A stretch of 64,000 nt of DNA, from positions 62,001 through 126,000 of IMG/VR virus record IMGVR_UViG_3300029922_000007; one strand, 5' to 3'. Shown here one piece after another: positions 23,550-31,939 of this stretch. This DNA is from a virus. The notes beneath the pieces were generated by a model that saw only the letters and a program-made list of their open reading frames with translations, was not told the origin of the DNA and ran no database searches. The position numbers were made by a program, and so were the translations under genes. The number at the start of each line of letters is the position of its first letter. The stretch's first letter is position 1.

Positions 23550-24293
23550 ATGAAGAAGTTCTTTCCGTTTATCCTTCTAATTCTGCTTTCAACCCTAGGA
23601 TATGCGTCCCTAAAGACTCACTTTCATCGTAGCCATAAACCGCACAAGAAGATCCATGTTGCTATAGTGGACACGGGCTTAGATCTGAAAGATCCACGGT
23701 TTAAGGACCATCTCTGTCCTACTGGACATAAGAACTTTGTGCCGGGTGAGACTTTGGACGATATTAACAACCATGGGACTTTTGTGGCTGGACTTATTCA
23801 GAGATATGCGGACAATTCCGACTTCTGTCTGCTGATATATAAGTACTATTCAAATGCTGCCTCTGGAGAACAAAACCTACAACGAGAAGCCTTGGCCATG
23901 CAAGAAGCAGTCTCAAATGGTGCGGATATTGTTAACTATTCCGGAGGCGGACCAGAATTTAATGAAGAGGAGTTTTTGATTATTCGTAACCACCCTAAAA
24001 CTATTTTCGTTGTAGCTGCTGGGAATGAACATCAAAGTCTAGACGTGTCCGGAAATGAGTTCTACCCCGCTTCTTATTTTCTGAAAAATGAGCACGTTGT
24101 TAGCGCCAACGCTATCGATGGATTCCGCCTAGGTTCTTCTAATTGGGGTAGTCGAGTAACGGATTCTGAACTTGGCGATAGTGTTCTATCCTTTCTTCCT
24201 AACGACCTTATAGGGATCATGTCAGGTACTTCGATGGCCTGCGCAATTTTTTCTGGGAAACTTGTTGACAGGATGTCACGAGATGTGCAATAG
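23550..24293 (+). CDS. Exported subtilisin-like serine protease (S8)
   Basis: The signal peptide is at residues 1-20 (KK, then FPFILLILLSTLGYAS). The catalytic triad is D41 (VDTGLD), H75 (NNHGTFVAG) and S228 (SGTSMAC), with oxyanion Asn in AAGNEH. There is no long propeptide, only about 15 basic residues before the domain. The likely site is the periplasm or outside the cell. The role could be in lysis, release, or removing surface proteins; it is the second exported protease in this phage. It has its own promoter. Confidence 0.8.
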   Translation: MKKFFPFILLILLSTLGYASLKTHFHRSHKPHKKIHVAIVDTGLDLKDPRFKDHLCPTGHKNFVPGETLDDINNHGTFVAGLIQRYADNSDFCLLIYKYYSNAASGEQNLQREALAMQEAVSNGADIVNYSGGGPEFNEEEFLIIRNHPKTIFVVAAGNEHQSLDVSGNEFYPASYFLKNEHVVSANAIDGFRLGSSNWGSRVTDSELGDSVLSFLPNDLIGIMSGTSMACAIFSGKLVDRMSRDVQ

Positions 24294-24313
24294 TTAGTCA
24301 TCGAGGTTATCCA

Positions 24314-24571
24314 ATGGCAGTTACTGGAACAGATTTCAAAGTAATGAAAGAAAAGAAATTGGACAAGGATACAACCCTAGTCATTAAGAAGAACGTAATG
24401 AACGGTCGTATCTTCGTAGAATTTACCTCTAGCAATCCACGAATTGTCTTGCAAAAGAACTTCCAAGACAACTATGATGGTAAGAACCTATCTGAAGCTT
24501 TTGCAAAAAGTATAAAGAGTACAGAGCAGCTTAGAGCGTATTTTGGAATCAAAAATAAGGAGAACGAATAA
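24314..24571 (+). CDS. Hypothetical protein
   Basis: 85 residues, basic and lysine-rich, mixed alpha/beta (TTLVIKKNVMNGRIFVEF). Ends with a one-base TAATG overlap to the next gene. Not recognised. Confidence 0.5.
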   Translation: MAVTGTDFKVMKEKKLDKDTTLVIKKNVMNGRIFVEFTSSNPRIVLQKNFQDNYDGKNLSEAFAKSIKSTEQLRAYFGIKNKENE

Positions 24572-25374
24572 TGTCATTGTCTACTATTCTGAAAGAAATT
24601 GAAACCCATCGTCCTAATTCCCTGATCGATGTCGATAAGGGGCCAAAAGAAATGTATGGTGGTCGTAGGGGTCTCAAACTCAATGCCACCGAATCAATCA
24701 AGCGCCTTCGCCTTCAGTTTCGCACCGAATTGATGGCCCAAGTAGCTTTTATCGTGGTTACTGGTTCCAATAGGGACAAGTTTACGGAAGTGGCTTCCAC
24801 CGATGAATTTGGATGTTTCTCTGTAGATCCAGACGACTTCTTTAAGGATCTCACGTCTCGTATCGACAAGACCCTTTTTGGCCGTGAAACCACTCGGAAT
24901 CTCTTCAACATTGCTACCAATGTCTTGGAAGATAAGGCCCTTGAGCTTGATATCAATTCGTATCCCATGTTGCACTTCGGCGAGAAGTACAATACTACCG
25001 CTCGTACTCCTGAAGAATTTGTTCCTATTGTTCGTAATGCCGTAACCGAACAAGTTGGTTCTGAATTGGTTGGGGTTAGCGCTGTATATTCCGTAGTGGA
25101 CAAAGCTATCGAAAAAGGATACAATGCAACTGTAACTCCAATTATCCTGAATACTCCGGATGAACAGTTCGCGCTGGATTTGTTTAAGAATCTTAAGAAA
25201 CATACCCATACGGACGGTATGAGTCGAGGATTGACTTCAAAGGTCTTCCTGGTAGCGGCTGGGAAAACTTCAAAAGAGCTTAAGGGTACCTTGGGAGCTT
25301 TTGCGGTTAAGGATGCCAACGAAAGTTCTGTTGGCCAGACCTTGACTGCTATCCGTTCTAAAATTGTGAGCTGA
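24571..25374 (+). CDS. Hypothetical protein, possibly structural or DNA-associated
   Basis: 267 residues with no signal peptide and no motif I recognise. The sequence is a balanced alpha/beta mix (MAQVAFIVVTGSN, then VFLVAAGKTS). It is long for an unknown in this operon and sits between a basic protein and the ssDNA-binding protein, which suggests a replication or recombination role, but this is only context. Confidence 0.5.
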   Translation: MSLSTILKEIETHRPNSLIDVDKGPKEMYGGRRGLKLNATESIKRLRLQFRTELMAQVAFIVVTGSNRDKFTEVASTDEFGCFSVDPDDFFKDLTSRIDKTLFGRETTRNLFNIATNVLEDKALELDINSYPMLHFGEKYNTTARTPEEFVPIVRNAVTEQVGSELVGVSAVYSVVDKAIEKGYNATVTPIILNTPDEQFALDLFKNLKKHTHTDGMSRGLTSKVFLVAAGKTSKELKGTLGAFAVKDANESSVGQTLTAIRSKIVS

Positions 25375-25375
25375 T

Positions 25376-25618
25376 ATGAAATTGACTACCAAAAACACTA
25401 AGGGTAAGATAGTAAAAATCAAAGACTGTATGGGGAGATACATTCCACACTGTTTTGCCTATAATACCTTAACTCGGGAAGCCAGCCTGTTTATCCATGC
25501 AAAAGCTGGGAAAAAGGACAGTATCGTTACTGCTCGAAAAAACGATAAAGGGTATGTTTTGAAAGTTAAGGTAGTAATTCCAGGTTCTTACGCTGAAGTT
25601 AATGGTAAACGATTTTAA
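25376..25618 (+). CDS. Small basic beta-rich protein
   Basis: 80 residues with many Lys (GKIVKIKDCMG, then GYVLKVKVVIPGSY). Probably a small beta-barrel. Function unknown. Confidence 0.45.
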   Translation: MKLTTKNTKGKIVKIKDCMGRYIPHCFAYNTLTREASLFIHAKAGKKDSIVTARKNDKGYVLKVKVVIPGSYAEVNGKRF

Positions 25619-25638
25619 TTAAAATAAAGGAAAATATT

Positions 25639-26754
25639 ATGTCAGATTTTTTTGGTACCCCAGCTTATGGTCAGAATGGTAATAGCAAATTCAAGAAAAA
25701 GGTCTTCTTTAGTTTGGACACTGGAGACGAAGCCTTCCGCATCTTGCCTCCTATGGGCGCTCTCCGAGAAAAGAATGTTTGGAGCCGTTATTTTTCAGTA
25801 AACTACGGCTACAAGAACATGGCCGGTAAGATGCGCAGCTTCTTGAGCACTCAGGCCAAGAAAGATAAGGTTATTGTCAACCGAGATGCAGCATTGGACC
25901 GCTTGAATACCCTTAAGGAAGCATTGGAGAAGATCAAGCTGGAACCGACTAATCCACAATTCCCTACGCTCTTCGCTCTGGTTGGACAAGGAAAGGGTCA
26001 TAAACCGGTCTATAATGTCGATAACAATCACCACATGTGGGTAGTCGATCTCAATGGGACTATTGGCATTCTTAAGCTTAAGCATAAGACCAAAGTGAAG
26101 TTGGATAATGAGATTGACAAGCTTCGTGCTGAAGGGATTGACCCTCTTTCTGTTGAAAACGGTCGATTCTTCGTGTTTAATCGGGTCGTTGCTGGTCGTG
26201 ATACCGACGTGTCTATCAAGGTCTATAAAGAAAAGGTCGACGTCCCAGGATTTGGTAAAGTTGAACGAGATTTTGTTCATTCCATCACCCCCGATTTGGA
26301 AATGAAGCTTCGGTCTGAAGTGGTTAGCCTAGATACCCTCTATCAGGTCATCACCGCCGAAGAAGTGGCTCAGATTGTCGCCGAATCGGACCTTAAGACC
26401 GGTAAAAGCCCTGCTTGTGACCGCATCTTTGATGCTCGTTGGAAGGCAGAAGCTGACGCTCGTAAGGCAGCTGCCACTCCAAATGCTGGCGTTGTTGCTC
26501 CGTTGGCCTCCCCAGTGGCTCCTAAGGCCCTACCAGCAGCTCTAGAGACATTGGATGAGCCGGATGAAGGGTACACCCCTCCAGCGGTGACCGCCACGGT
26601 AAAGCCTGTTAATAACCTTCCTACTACTTTGGCTGTTGTAGCTAAGGCTGCTCCCGCTACCGTTGTGACGGTCGCCACTCCTCAGACTCAGGCCCAATAC
26701 ATTGCGGAGCAACCCGATAAGGACTTCTTCGCTTCTATTGGGGTTGAGGTCTAA
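25639..26754 (+). CDS. gp32-like single-stranded DNA-binding protein
   Basis: AAAGGA precedes the start. FRILPPMG (33-40), WSRYFSV, MRSFLST and basic/aromatic OB-type strands recall the FRILP motif of phage T4 gp32-type ssDNA-binding proteins. No zinc cysteines are present. The C-terminal 120 residues are Ala/Pro/Val/Thr-rich and disordered, ending DKDFFASIGVEV, similar to acidic tails that bind partner proteins. The position directly before a recombination mediator candidate and RecA fits. Confidence 0.6.
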   Translation: MSDFFGTPAYGQNGNSKFKKKVFFSLDTGDEAFRILPPMGALREKNVWSRYFSVNYGYKNMAGKMRSFLSTQAKKDKVIVNRDAALDRLNTLKEALEKIKLEPTNPQFPTLFALVGQGKGHKPVYNVDNNHHMWVVDLNGTIGILKLKHKTKVKLDNEIDKLRAEGIDPLSVENGRFFVFNRVVAGRDTDVSIKVYKEKVDVPGFGKVERDFVHSITPDLEMKLRSEVVSLDTLYQVITAEEVAQIVAESDLKTGKSPACDRIFDARWKAEADARKAAATPNAGVVAPLASPVAPKALPAALETLDEPDEGYTPPAVTATVKPVNNLPTTLAVVAKAAPATVVTVATPQTQAQYIAEQPDKDFFASIGVEV

Positions 26755-27129
26755 ATGGAATTAAATCCAGAAACTGATCTGTCCATTGATGTTGCGAATT
26801 TAAGCTCTGAGTTTAAAGTATTTCCCTTGAAATTCTATCGATATTGCCTTCATAAGGCTAAGGTGGAACTTCAAAGGGACGTAGCTAAGGCTAAACTTAA
26901 GGAAGCAAGGGCCGTCACCTATAAGAGGATTAAGGGCGATACCACCAAAAAATGGACCGAGAACAGTATGGAAGCCGAAATCGACACCGATCCAGTAGTT
27001 CTGGCTGCTCAACTTACCTTTATGAGAGCCGAACACGATGCTGCCACTTGGTGTGGTGCGGTAGATTCAATGAAAGCTAAAAAGGATATGTTGATGCAAA
27101 TAGGGGCCGACGCTAGAAAAGAAAAATAG
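26755..27129 (+). CDS. Helical protein, recombination-mediator-like by position
   Basis: 124 residues, almost all helix. Many basic residues (FKVFPLKFYRYCLHKAK) and an Ala-rich C-terminal helix. It lies between the ssDNA-binding protein and RecA, the position of UvsY-type or other recombination mediators in phages, but no specific sequence signature is visible. Confidence 0.45.
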   Translation: MELNPETDLSIDVANLSSEFKVFPLKFYRYCLHKAKVELQRDVAKAKLKEARAVTYKRIKGDTTKKWTENSMEAEIDTDPVVLAAQLTFMRAEHDAATWCGAVDSMKAKKDMLMQIGADARKEK

Positions 27130-27131
27130 GT

Positions 27132-27761
27132 ATGATTAAAGAAAAGGAAGTTGAGATTATAGTGTCTCAAAATATGATAAAATACCTAAAAGATTTGGGG
27201 TACGAACTGCCTACCCATATCTATAGAGGAGTAGTGAAAACTATTCAAAACGTTCCATTTACCATAAAAGTAGAGCATTTGAAACCAAAATCTAGTGTAA
27301 AAATTACTAGGATTTGTGACAATTGTAAAGAAGAAAGAATTGTTTCTCGCGCTAAATATAAACCTCTTTGTTTTAAGTGCTCCACCTATAAAATAGGGTT
27401 AGCGCTAACCGGAGAAAATAATGGGATGTTTGGTAAAAAGGGGGAATTATCTCCCAGATGGAATCCAAATATAAGTTCTGAAGAAAAACTAAATAACCGT
27501 AGAAGATTTTATTCAAAAGAGCTTCAACGTTGGTCTAAATGGGTAAAGGAGTTGTACGATTTTACTTGTCAGAAATGTAAGATTAGAGGCGGAGCATTAG
27601 TCTCCCATCACATAGAATCTTGGGATGCTTGTATTGAGTTAAGACACGATATTTCAAACGGTATTTGTTTTTGTAACGAGTGCCACCTGGATTTTCATAG
27701 AATTTATGGAAAAGGTAATAACAGTAGAAAACAGCTGATAGAATTTTTAGAGGAAAAATAA
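27132..27761 (+). CDS. HNH homing endonuclease
   Basis: Two Cys pairs (CDNC and CFKC near 62 and 80) form a zinc finger, followed by a basic linker. The HNH core is CQKCKIRGG, VSHHIESW, then ISNGICFCNECHLDFHRIYG with four Cys and the paired His. It sits two bases after one gene and one base before recA, and its last codons carry the GAGG ribosome-binding site for recA. That exact fit suggests insertion at a conserved junction of the recombination operon. Confidence 0.85.
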   Translation: MIKEKEVEIIVSQNMIKYLKDLGYELPTHIYRGVVKTIQNVPFTIKVEHLKPKSSVKITRICDNCKEERIVSRAKYKPLCFKCSTYKIGLALTGENNGMFGKKGELSPRWNPNISSEEKLNNRRRFYSKELQRWSKWVKELYDFTCQKCKIRGGALVSHHIESWDACIELRHDISNGICFCNECHLDFHRIYGKGNNSRKQLIEFLEEK

Positions 27762-27762
27762 A

Positions 27763-28665
27763 ATGGCAAAAGAACAAGTGTCCTTGGTAGATCGTATTCG
27801 CAATCGTCTGAATGAAAGTAGCGGCAAAGAACTGGTTAAGACTTTCGGTGAGGGGGATGAACTTCTCCAGGTTAAGTCTTGGATTCCTTTGAAGCCTTTC
27901 TTTAAGCTTGGAACTGGTGGGGATGGGTTTCCTTGCGGCCACATCACCCAGATCATCGGTAAGCCAGATTCTGGAAAATCTACCCTCGCGATGGAGGGAA
28001 TGGTTTCATGTCAAAAACTTGGTGGACAAGTATTTCTTCTTGATTCAGAGCATAAGTTCTCTATGGGTCGTCTCAAGTTGATGGGTGGCAAGCCAGAAGA
28101 GGTGATGGTTGTTCAGACCAATACTCTTGAGGAAGCTTGGGACGGATTCGAGAAAATCTTGCAAGAAGTAACTACCCTGCGAGAAGAAGGCGTTAAGACG
28201 CCAATGATGCTCGTGTGGGATTCAGTGGCCGCTTCCGTACCAGAATCGATTATGACTTCGGAATCTGGAGACTTTCATGTGGCAGTTGAAGCTAAGATGA
28301 ACAATAAAAACGTTCGTAGGCTTCGTCAGCTAATTGAGAAGACTGAACTTGCTTGCGTATTCATCAACCACTACTATATGACTCAGCCAAAATCAAAGTA
28401 CGAGCAGGCGGAACTAATTATTAAGGGTGGAGAGGAACTTGCCTTTCTTTCAACTTTGATCTTGCGTACCAAACAGGGCGCTAAGATTATGCGTACGGTT
28501 CTGGGCGAGGAACAACAGATTGGACGTGTTACCCGGTTCTTTGTCCATAAAGGACACTTCCATGGTCGGACCATTACAAAGGATGTCAATGTAGTGGACC
28601 TTGGAATCTTGGAGAGTGCGGAAGAATTGGCAGCATATCAAAAATCTCTTAGAGGAACACTTTAA
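27763..28665 (+). CDS. recA: RecA-like recombinase
   Basis: Walker A is GKPDSGKST (66-74), and Walker B is MLVWDSVAA; INHYYM corresponds to the conserved motif before L2, and L2-like GGEELAF follows. At 300 residues it is shorter than bacterial RecA (about 350), missing most of the C-terminal domain, but the ATPase core is complete. It would drive strand exchange with the ssDNA-binding protein upstream. The non-coding RNA follows within a few bases of the stop. Confidence 0.85.
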   Translation: MAKEQVSLVDRIRNRLNESSGKELVKTFGEGDELLQVKSWIPLKPFFKLGTGGDGFPCGHITQIIGKPDSGKSTLAMEGMVSCQKLGGQVFLLDSEHKFSMGRLKLMGGKPEEVMVVQTNTLEEAWDGFEKILQEVTTLREEGVKTPMMLVWDSVAASVPESIMTSESGDFHVAVEAKMNNKNVRRLRQLIEKTELACVFINHYYMTQPKSKYEQAELIIKGGEELAFLSTLILRTKQGAKIMRTVLGEEQQIGRVTRFFVHKGHFHGRTITKDVNVVDLGILESAEELAAYQKSLRGTL

Positions 28666-28667
28666 GG

Positions 28668-29160
28668 GTTGGTCGGGTCGCTACCGGCCTGAACTGAGGA
28701 CTTGCAGGTTAGCTCAGCTAGATTGACAAATCCTGCACATTTTTAAAGTTTTAAGATAGGGCGAGCACAAAAGGGCGAAACAATGTTCCTCTCCGCAACT
28801 CGTGCAATGGCGAAATGACTACTTCGTGAGGAAGTAAGGTACAGCGGAATTAAGCCGCGTGGGCAATCCCCAAGTCAGAGTAGGTCTCAGTCTTATCTTA
28901 AAAAGGGTTCCCAGGTTGCCCGAATCGATCTGGTCTAAGGAAGTTGCTAACAGTTGAAGCTTAGACGACGTGGGAACCGAGTCGTAAATCGGACCAAAAT
29001 TAAGCGAAACCATTAGTGATACGGGTGGGAGTAGCATGTGCCATGAAAGACCTTAGAATTGCTGTACACAGTGACCCTCTAAGAAAATCTTCCTCTGGCT
29101 TCGGGTAGGCGCTCATGGTAGTATGGGGTTAAAGCACAGGCCTGTTTGGCAGCCTACTTT
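28668..29160 (+). ncRNA. Large structured non-coding RNA (about 490 nt), family not assigned
   Basis: No credible frame lies in this stretch on the + strand. Many perfect or near-perfect helices are present: GGTCGG/CCGGCC (28670-28688), TGCAGG/CCTGCA (about 28703-28737), TACTTC/GAAGTA (28820-28836), GCGG/CCGC (28844-28858), GGTTCCCA/TGGGAACC (28907-28978), GTCTAAG/CTTAGAC (28933-28967), CTGT/ACAG (about 29063-29072), and GTAGGC/GCCTAC (29105-29157). GGGCAA (28861-28866) can pair with TTGCCC (28915-28920) across the GGTTCCCA helix, giving a pseudoknot. GCGAAA recurs three times (28775, 28810, 29004), perhaps as loops. It ends in TTTTTT. Size and phage location recall ROOL or GOLLD RNAs, but I cannot match it to either. 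It is unlike group I or II introns or RNase P. Confidence 0.75.
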
Positions 29161-29176
29161 TTAAAAAGGAGTTTAT

Positions 29177-29359
29177 GTGAGCAAGTTTAGGAATTGGCTT
29201 ATAAATAATTTTACAGATCTAACCAATAAACTATCTCCTTGTAAATGCTGTCCTAATCGAACTGAGCTTAGCGTATGTCGCAATAAAGCTCTTAAAGAGA
29301 ATTGGGAAAGTATCCAAAGACTTGTAGCTCCATTTCATAAAAGGGAAAACATCAAATGA
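29177..29359 (+). CDS. Small Cys-containing protein
   Basis: 60 residues, GTG start behind AAAAAGGAG. CKCC with a later Cys (CRN) could bind a metal. It follows the structured RNA and overlaps the next gene by 4 bp. Unknown function. Confidence 0.5.
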   Translation: MSKFRNWLINNFTDLTNKLSPCKCCPNRTELSVCRNKALKENWESIQRLVAPFHKRENIK

Positions 29360-30264
29360 ACTACGGCACTATAGAAAGACCTAAAGCTCCTGATAAAAAG
29401 ATCAATACTTCCAATGACTTCGAACTCTGTTTGTTGCGCCACCAATACTTCCGCAGAGCTAACTACAATCCTACTGAAGCTGAAATGCAGCCATTCATGC
29501 GAATCGTAGAACATTTCACTAAAAACACCTTCTTCACCTATTTCAATCTCTTTCGCGCTGTTGGCCTATACCACGACGACGTGCTTAACATTGGTAGAGT
29601 GCATCTGGTTTCATTTCTAGGCCTGTATTCTCTAGATCGCACTCCCGATAAGAAACTTGCTTTTGAACAGATTTTTACCAATAATAATTTCAAGTTGCCT
29701 GAAGAAAAGAACTACCTAGATAAGAATAAGGCGAATTTCACCCTATTCTTTAAGCAACGAATGGAAGATCTAGTACGGGTTTGTCGTCAAAAGGTCAGGA
29801 ATATTAAAGGACAACCCTCTGAAGAGTTCATCGTTTTCTGTGGAGAAGCTAAGCCTCCAAGGTACCATAGGAAGATTTTGAGAGAGCATTCGGAATTAGG
29901 ATATAGGAAGATCGATTTTGCCGTATTTAAAAGTATCCGTAAAAAGGCAAACGTAAATTTTGACGCCACTATCTTTGAATTCGCAGGTCTCTGGTACGTA
30001 GCCATTCCTTTGGATCAAAAACCGCTCGCCTTAGAGGATATCGTTGGATCTGGAGCAGATCCATATCAAAACCAACATAATAGGCAACCGAACGAACTTT
30101 TGGAGGAAAAAGAGTTTGAAACTCTGTCCACTCTATTCCAAGGTAAGACCAACGACAAAAAGGTGAAGGTCATCCGAAAATTCATTGCAAAAAACAAGAA
30201 CTCAGGGCAGTATAGGGAAGAGATCTATACCGCTAGAAAATTGCTTCGCGAACTTGGGGCTTAA
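29356..30264 (+). CDS. Possible sigma-factor-like protein
   Basis: 302 residues. Residues about 42-95 (MQPFMRIVEHFTK, HDDVLNIGRVHLVSFLGLYSL) recall sigma region 2.1-2.2 (EDL-x-Q-x-G-x-x-G-L-x-x-A), and FTLFFKQRMEDLVRVCRQK (128-147) is a plausible continuation. The last 60 residues (FQGKTNDKKVKVIRKFIAKN, EEIYTARKLLREL) might hold a region 4-like helix bundle. The similarity is weak. If correct the phage has two sigma-like proteins. An alternative is a different helical replication protein. Confidence 0.4.
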   Translation: MNYGTIERPKAPDKKINTSNDFELCLLRHQYFRRANYNPTEAEMQPFMRIVEHFTKNTFFTYFNLFRAVGLYHDDVLNIGRVHLVSFLGLYSLDRTPDKKLAFEQIFTNNNFKLPEEKNYLDKNKANFTLFFKQRMEDLVRVCRQKVRNIKGQPSEEFIVFCGEAKPPRYHRKILREHSELGYRKIDFAVFKSIRKKANVNFDATIFEFAGLWYVAIPLDQKPLALEDIVGSGADPYQNQHNRQPNELLEEKEFETLSTLFQGKTNDKKVKVIRKFIAKNKNSGQYREEIYTARKLLRELGA

Positions 30265-30761
30265 TGAGAACCGTTGATCGAATCCTTAAAGACTGGAAGA
30301 ACGCGGTAGGCACCCTTAAAACCGGTAAGAATAGCCAATACGTTGCTATTGAGTTTAAGGAAAGAACTACCCTCCTTCTGATGTTGGCTCAGACCATGCT
30401 GGATGAAGGGCACGATGAGAATGTCGTCCTATCTCCTTCTACACAAGTTAAGGTCGTAGACTGCTGCACTCCATCAAAAGAAGTCCCAATTCCAGCCAAA
30501 AATATTAAGAAGTGGAAGGCGATAGTAACCCAAGAATGGGACTATGCTAGGGATAAGGTCGTGGGGACTAAGATTTCTAAGTATGAGGAGAAGAAGGTTG
30601 TTACTGAAGCCCCTAAACCTGAAAAATCGATTAAAAATCTTGAATTAAATCCCACAGATAGAATTAAAGTGGATACTTCTGAGTACGTAGAGTCGGAAAT
30701 AGACATGGACTTTCTCAAAGAAATTGGTGCCGATCTGACTATTTTTGGTGAAACCGAATGA
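30264..30761 (+). CDS. Hypothetical protein
   Basis: 165 residues, basic N-terminal half, acidic C-terminus (YVESEIDMDFLKEIG). Coupled by single-base and 4-bp overlaps to its neighbours, and just upstream of the helicase, so it might load or regulate the helicase; no sequence signature supports this. Confidence 0.45.
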   Translation: MRTVDRILKDWKNAVGTLKTGKNSQYVAIEFKERTTLLLMLAQTMLDEGHDENVVLSPSTQVKVVDCCTPSKEVPIPAKNIKKWKAIVTQEWDYARDKVVGTKISKYEEKKVVTEAPKPEKSIKNLELNPTDRIKVDTSEYVESEIDMDFLKEIGADLTIFGETE

Positions 30762-31939
30762 GTGATATTACGCCCCAAAAAACTGTGTCTCAAGCATTAG
30801 AAGAGCTTAATGCTCAACTCGAAAAAGATATCATCGTAGATAAGCGTAAGAAAGACGTAGCCGAAAAAGATCTCATTCTTAGAGAGAATAGGGTTAATAG
30901 AGAGCTAAATGAACTCGTTAAAAATACCTCTGAACTAGAACAGGCTAAAAATGTTTCATTTGGTAAGATGACCGATGAAAACATTGAACAATTAGTCTTA
31001 GACAACGACTCCTACATGGAGGCTGCGAAACACTCCATGCAATTTATCAACTCTGAGTTTAAAGGGGTTGTACCATTTTTTAAGCATAACCTAATCTTAG
31101 TTGGGGGGGATACCGGAGACGGAAAATCTACAACTGTGAGCGGGATTGTGTATAGTGTTATCTCTCGAAAGGATCCAATAACTGGACTACCTGGAAGAGC
31201 GTTGATTTTGACCAACGAGGAGCATCCTTCCGATTTCTTCAATAGAATCACATGCTTAATCAAGAATTGGAAGTATACTAACCATGACCAGTTTACCGAG
31301 GAGCAGAAAAAGACATTCAGCGAACATATCCCTATTCTAGCAAAAGATGGTCGCTTAACGGTAATTGGAGATGTATATGATGGTGTTCCCGGTTGGACTA
31401 CTACTCCAGAGGGCATCGAAGCTATTTTTAACAATCTGATTCGGGACAAACAGTATTACAACTGCATCATTTTGGACTACTACCAAAATGTTAAGACTTC
31501 TAAACTTAATCCTAAATTGGCGGAATGGGAGTGTCAGCAAAAACTATGCGGCATCCTAGATCAGATGAAAATTCGCTATCCCGCACCGATTGTTATCATG
31601 GCGCAAATGGCTAAACTTACAGACGAAGACGACTCGACACCGTTCAATGTTCGCCTAAAAGGAAGAAAAATTCTTTGCGATAAGGCTACGATGATTTTAG
31701 AGTTGATTCCTGAGCGTCCCCTATTGAGAAGTAAGTGGAAGGTCTGGAAAAGCCGTTTTACCGATTCTGTTGGAAAATGCATATATACTGGATACGATAG
31801 GGGAAAATTTGTTCCTTATTCTGTCGAATTCCAAAAAAATGTAGCTAAGTTGGTAGAAAAAAATCTAGAAAGAGACAGAGAACAACAGCTTGGTCTTGGT
31901 GGAGACAACGAAAATAATGGCGAAGAAACGAACGATTGA
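30758..31939 (+). CDS. DnaB-type replicative helicase
   Basis: Walker A is GGDTGDGKST (116-125). The Walker B strand is YNCIILDYYQN, and PAPIVIMAQM carries the sensor glutamine. The first 90 residues form a coiled-coil instead of the DnaB N-terminal primase-binding collar, so the protein is a reduced or diverged hexameric helicase (393 residues). It would unwind DNA 5' to 3' ahead of the polymerase. The C-terminus is acidic and Asn-rich. The endonuclease gene that follows overlaps it by 23 bp. Confidence 0.8.
   Translation: MSDITPQKTVSQALEELNAQLEKDIIVDKRKKDVAEKDLILRENRVNRELNELVKNTSELEQAKNVSFGKMTDENIEQLVLDNDSYMEAAKHSMQFINSEFKGVVPFFKHNLILVGGDTGDGKSTTVSGIVYSVISRKDPITGLPGRALILTNEEHPSDFFNRITCLIKNWKYTNHDQFTEEQKKTFSEHIPILAKDGRLTVIGDVYDGVPGWTTTPEGIEAIFNNLIRDKQYYNCIILDYYQNVKTSKLNPKLAEWECQQKLCGILDQMKIRYPAPIVIMAQMAKLTDEDDSTPFNVRLKGRKILCDKATMILELIPERPLLRSKWKVWKSRFTDSVGKCIYTGYDRGKFVPYSVEFQKNVAKLVEKNLERDREQQLGLGGDNENNGEETND

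Noticed and set aside
28819-29037. A 72-codon frame on the - strand in the structured RNA region
   Set aside because: It has no ribosome-binding site, sits across many helices and has no protein features; the RNA explanation fits better.
28668-29160. Group I or II intron, RNase P RNA or tmRNA as explanations for the structured RNA
   Set aside because: I found no group I P/Q/R/S core, no group II domain V, no RNase P conserved regions and no tmRNA acceptor ends; recA is not interrupted.
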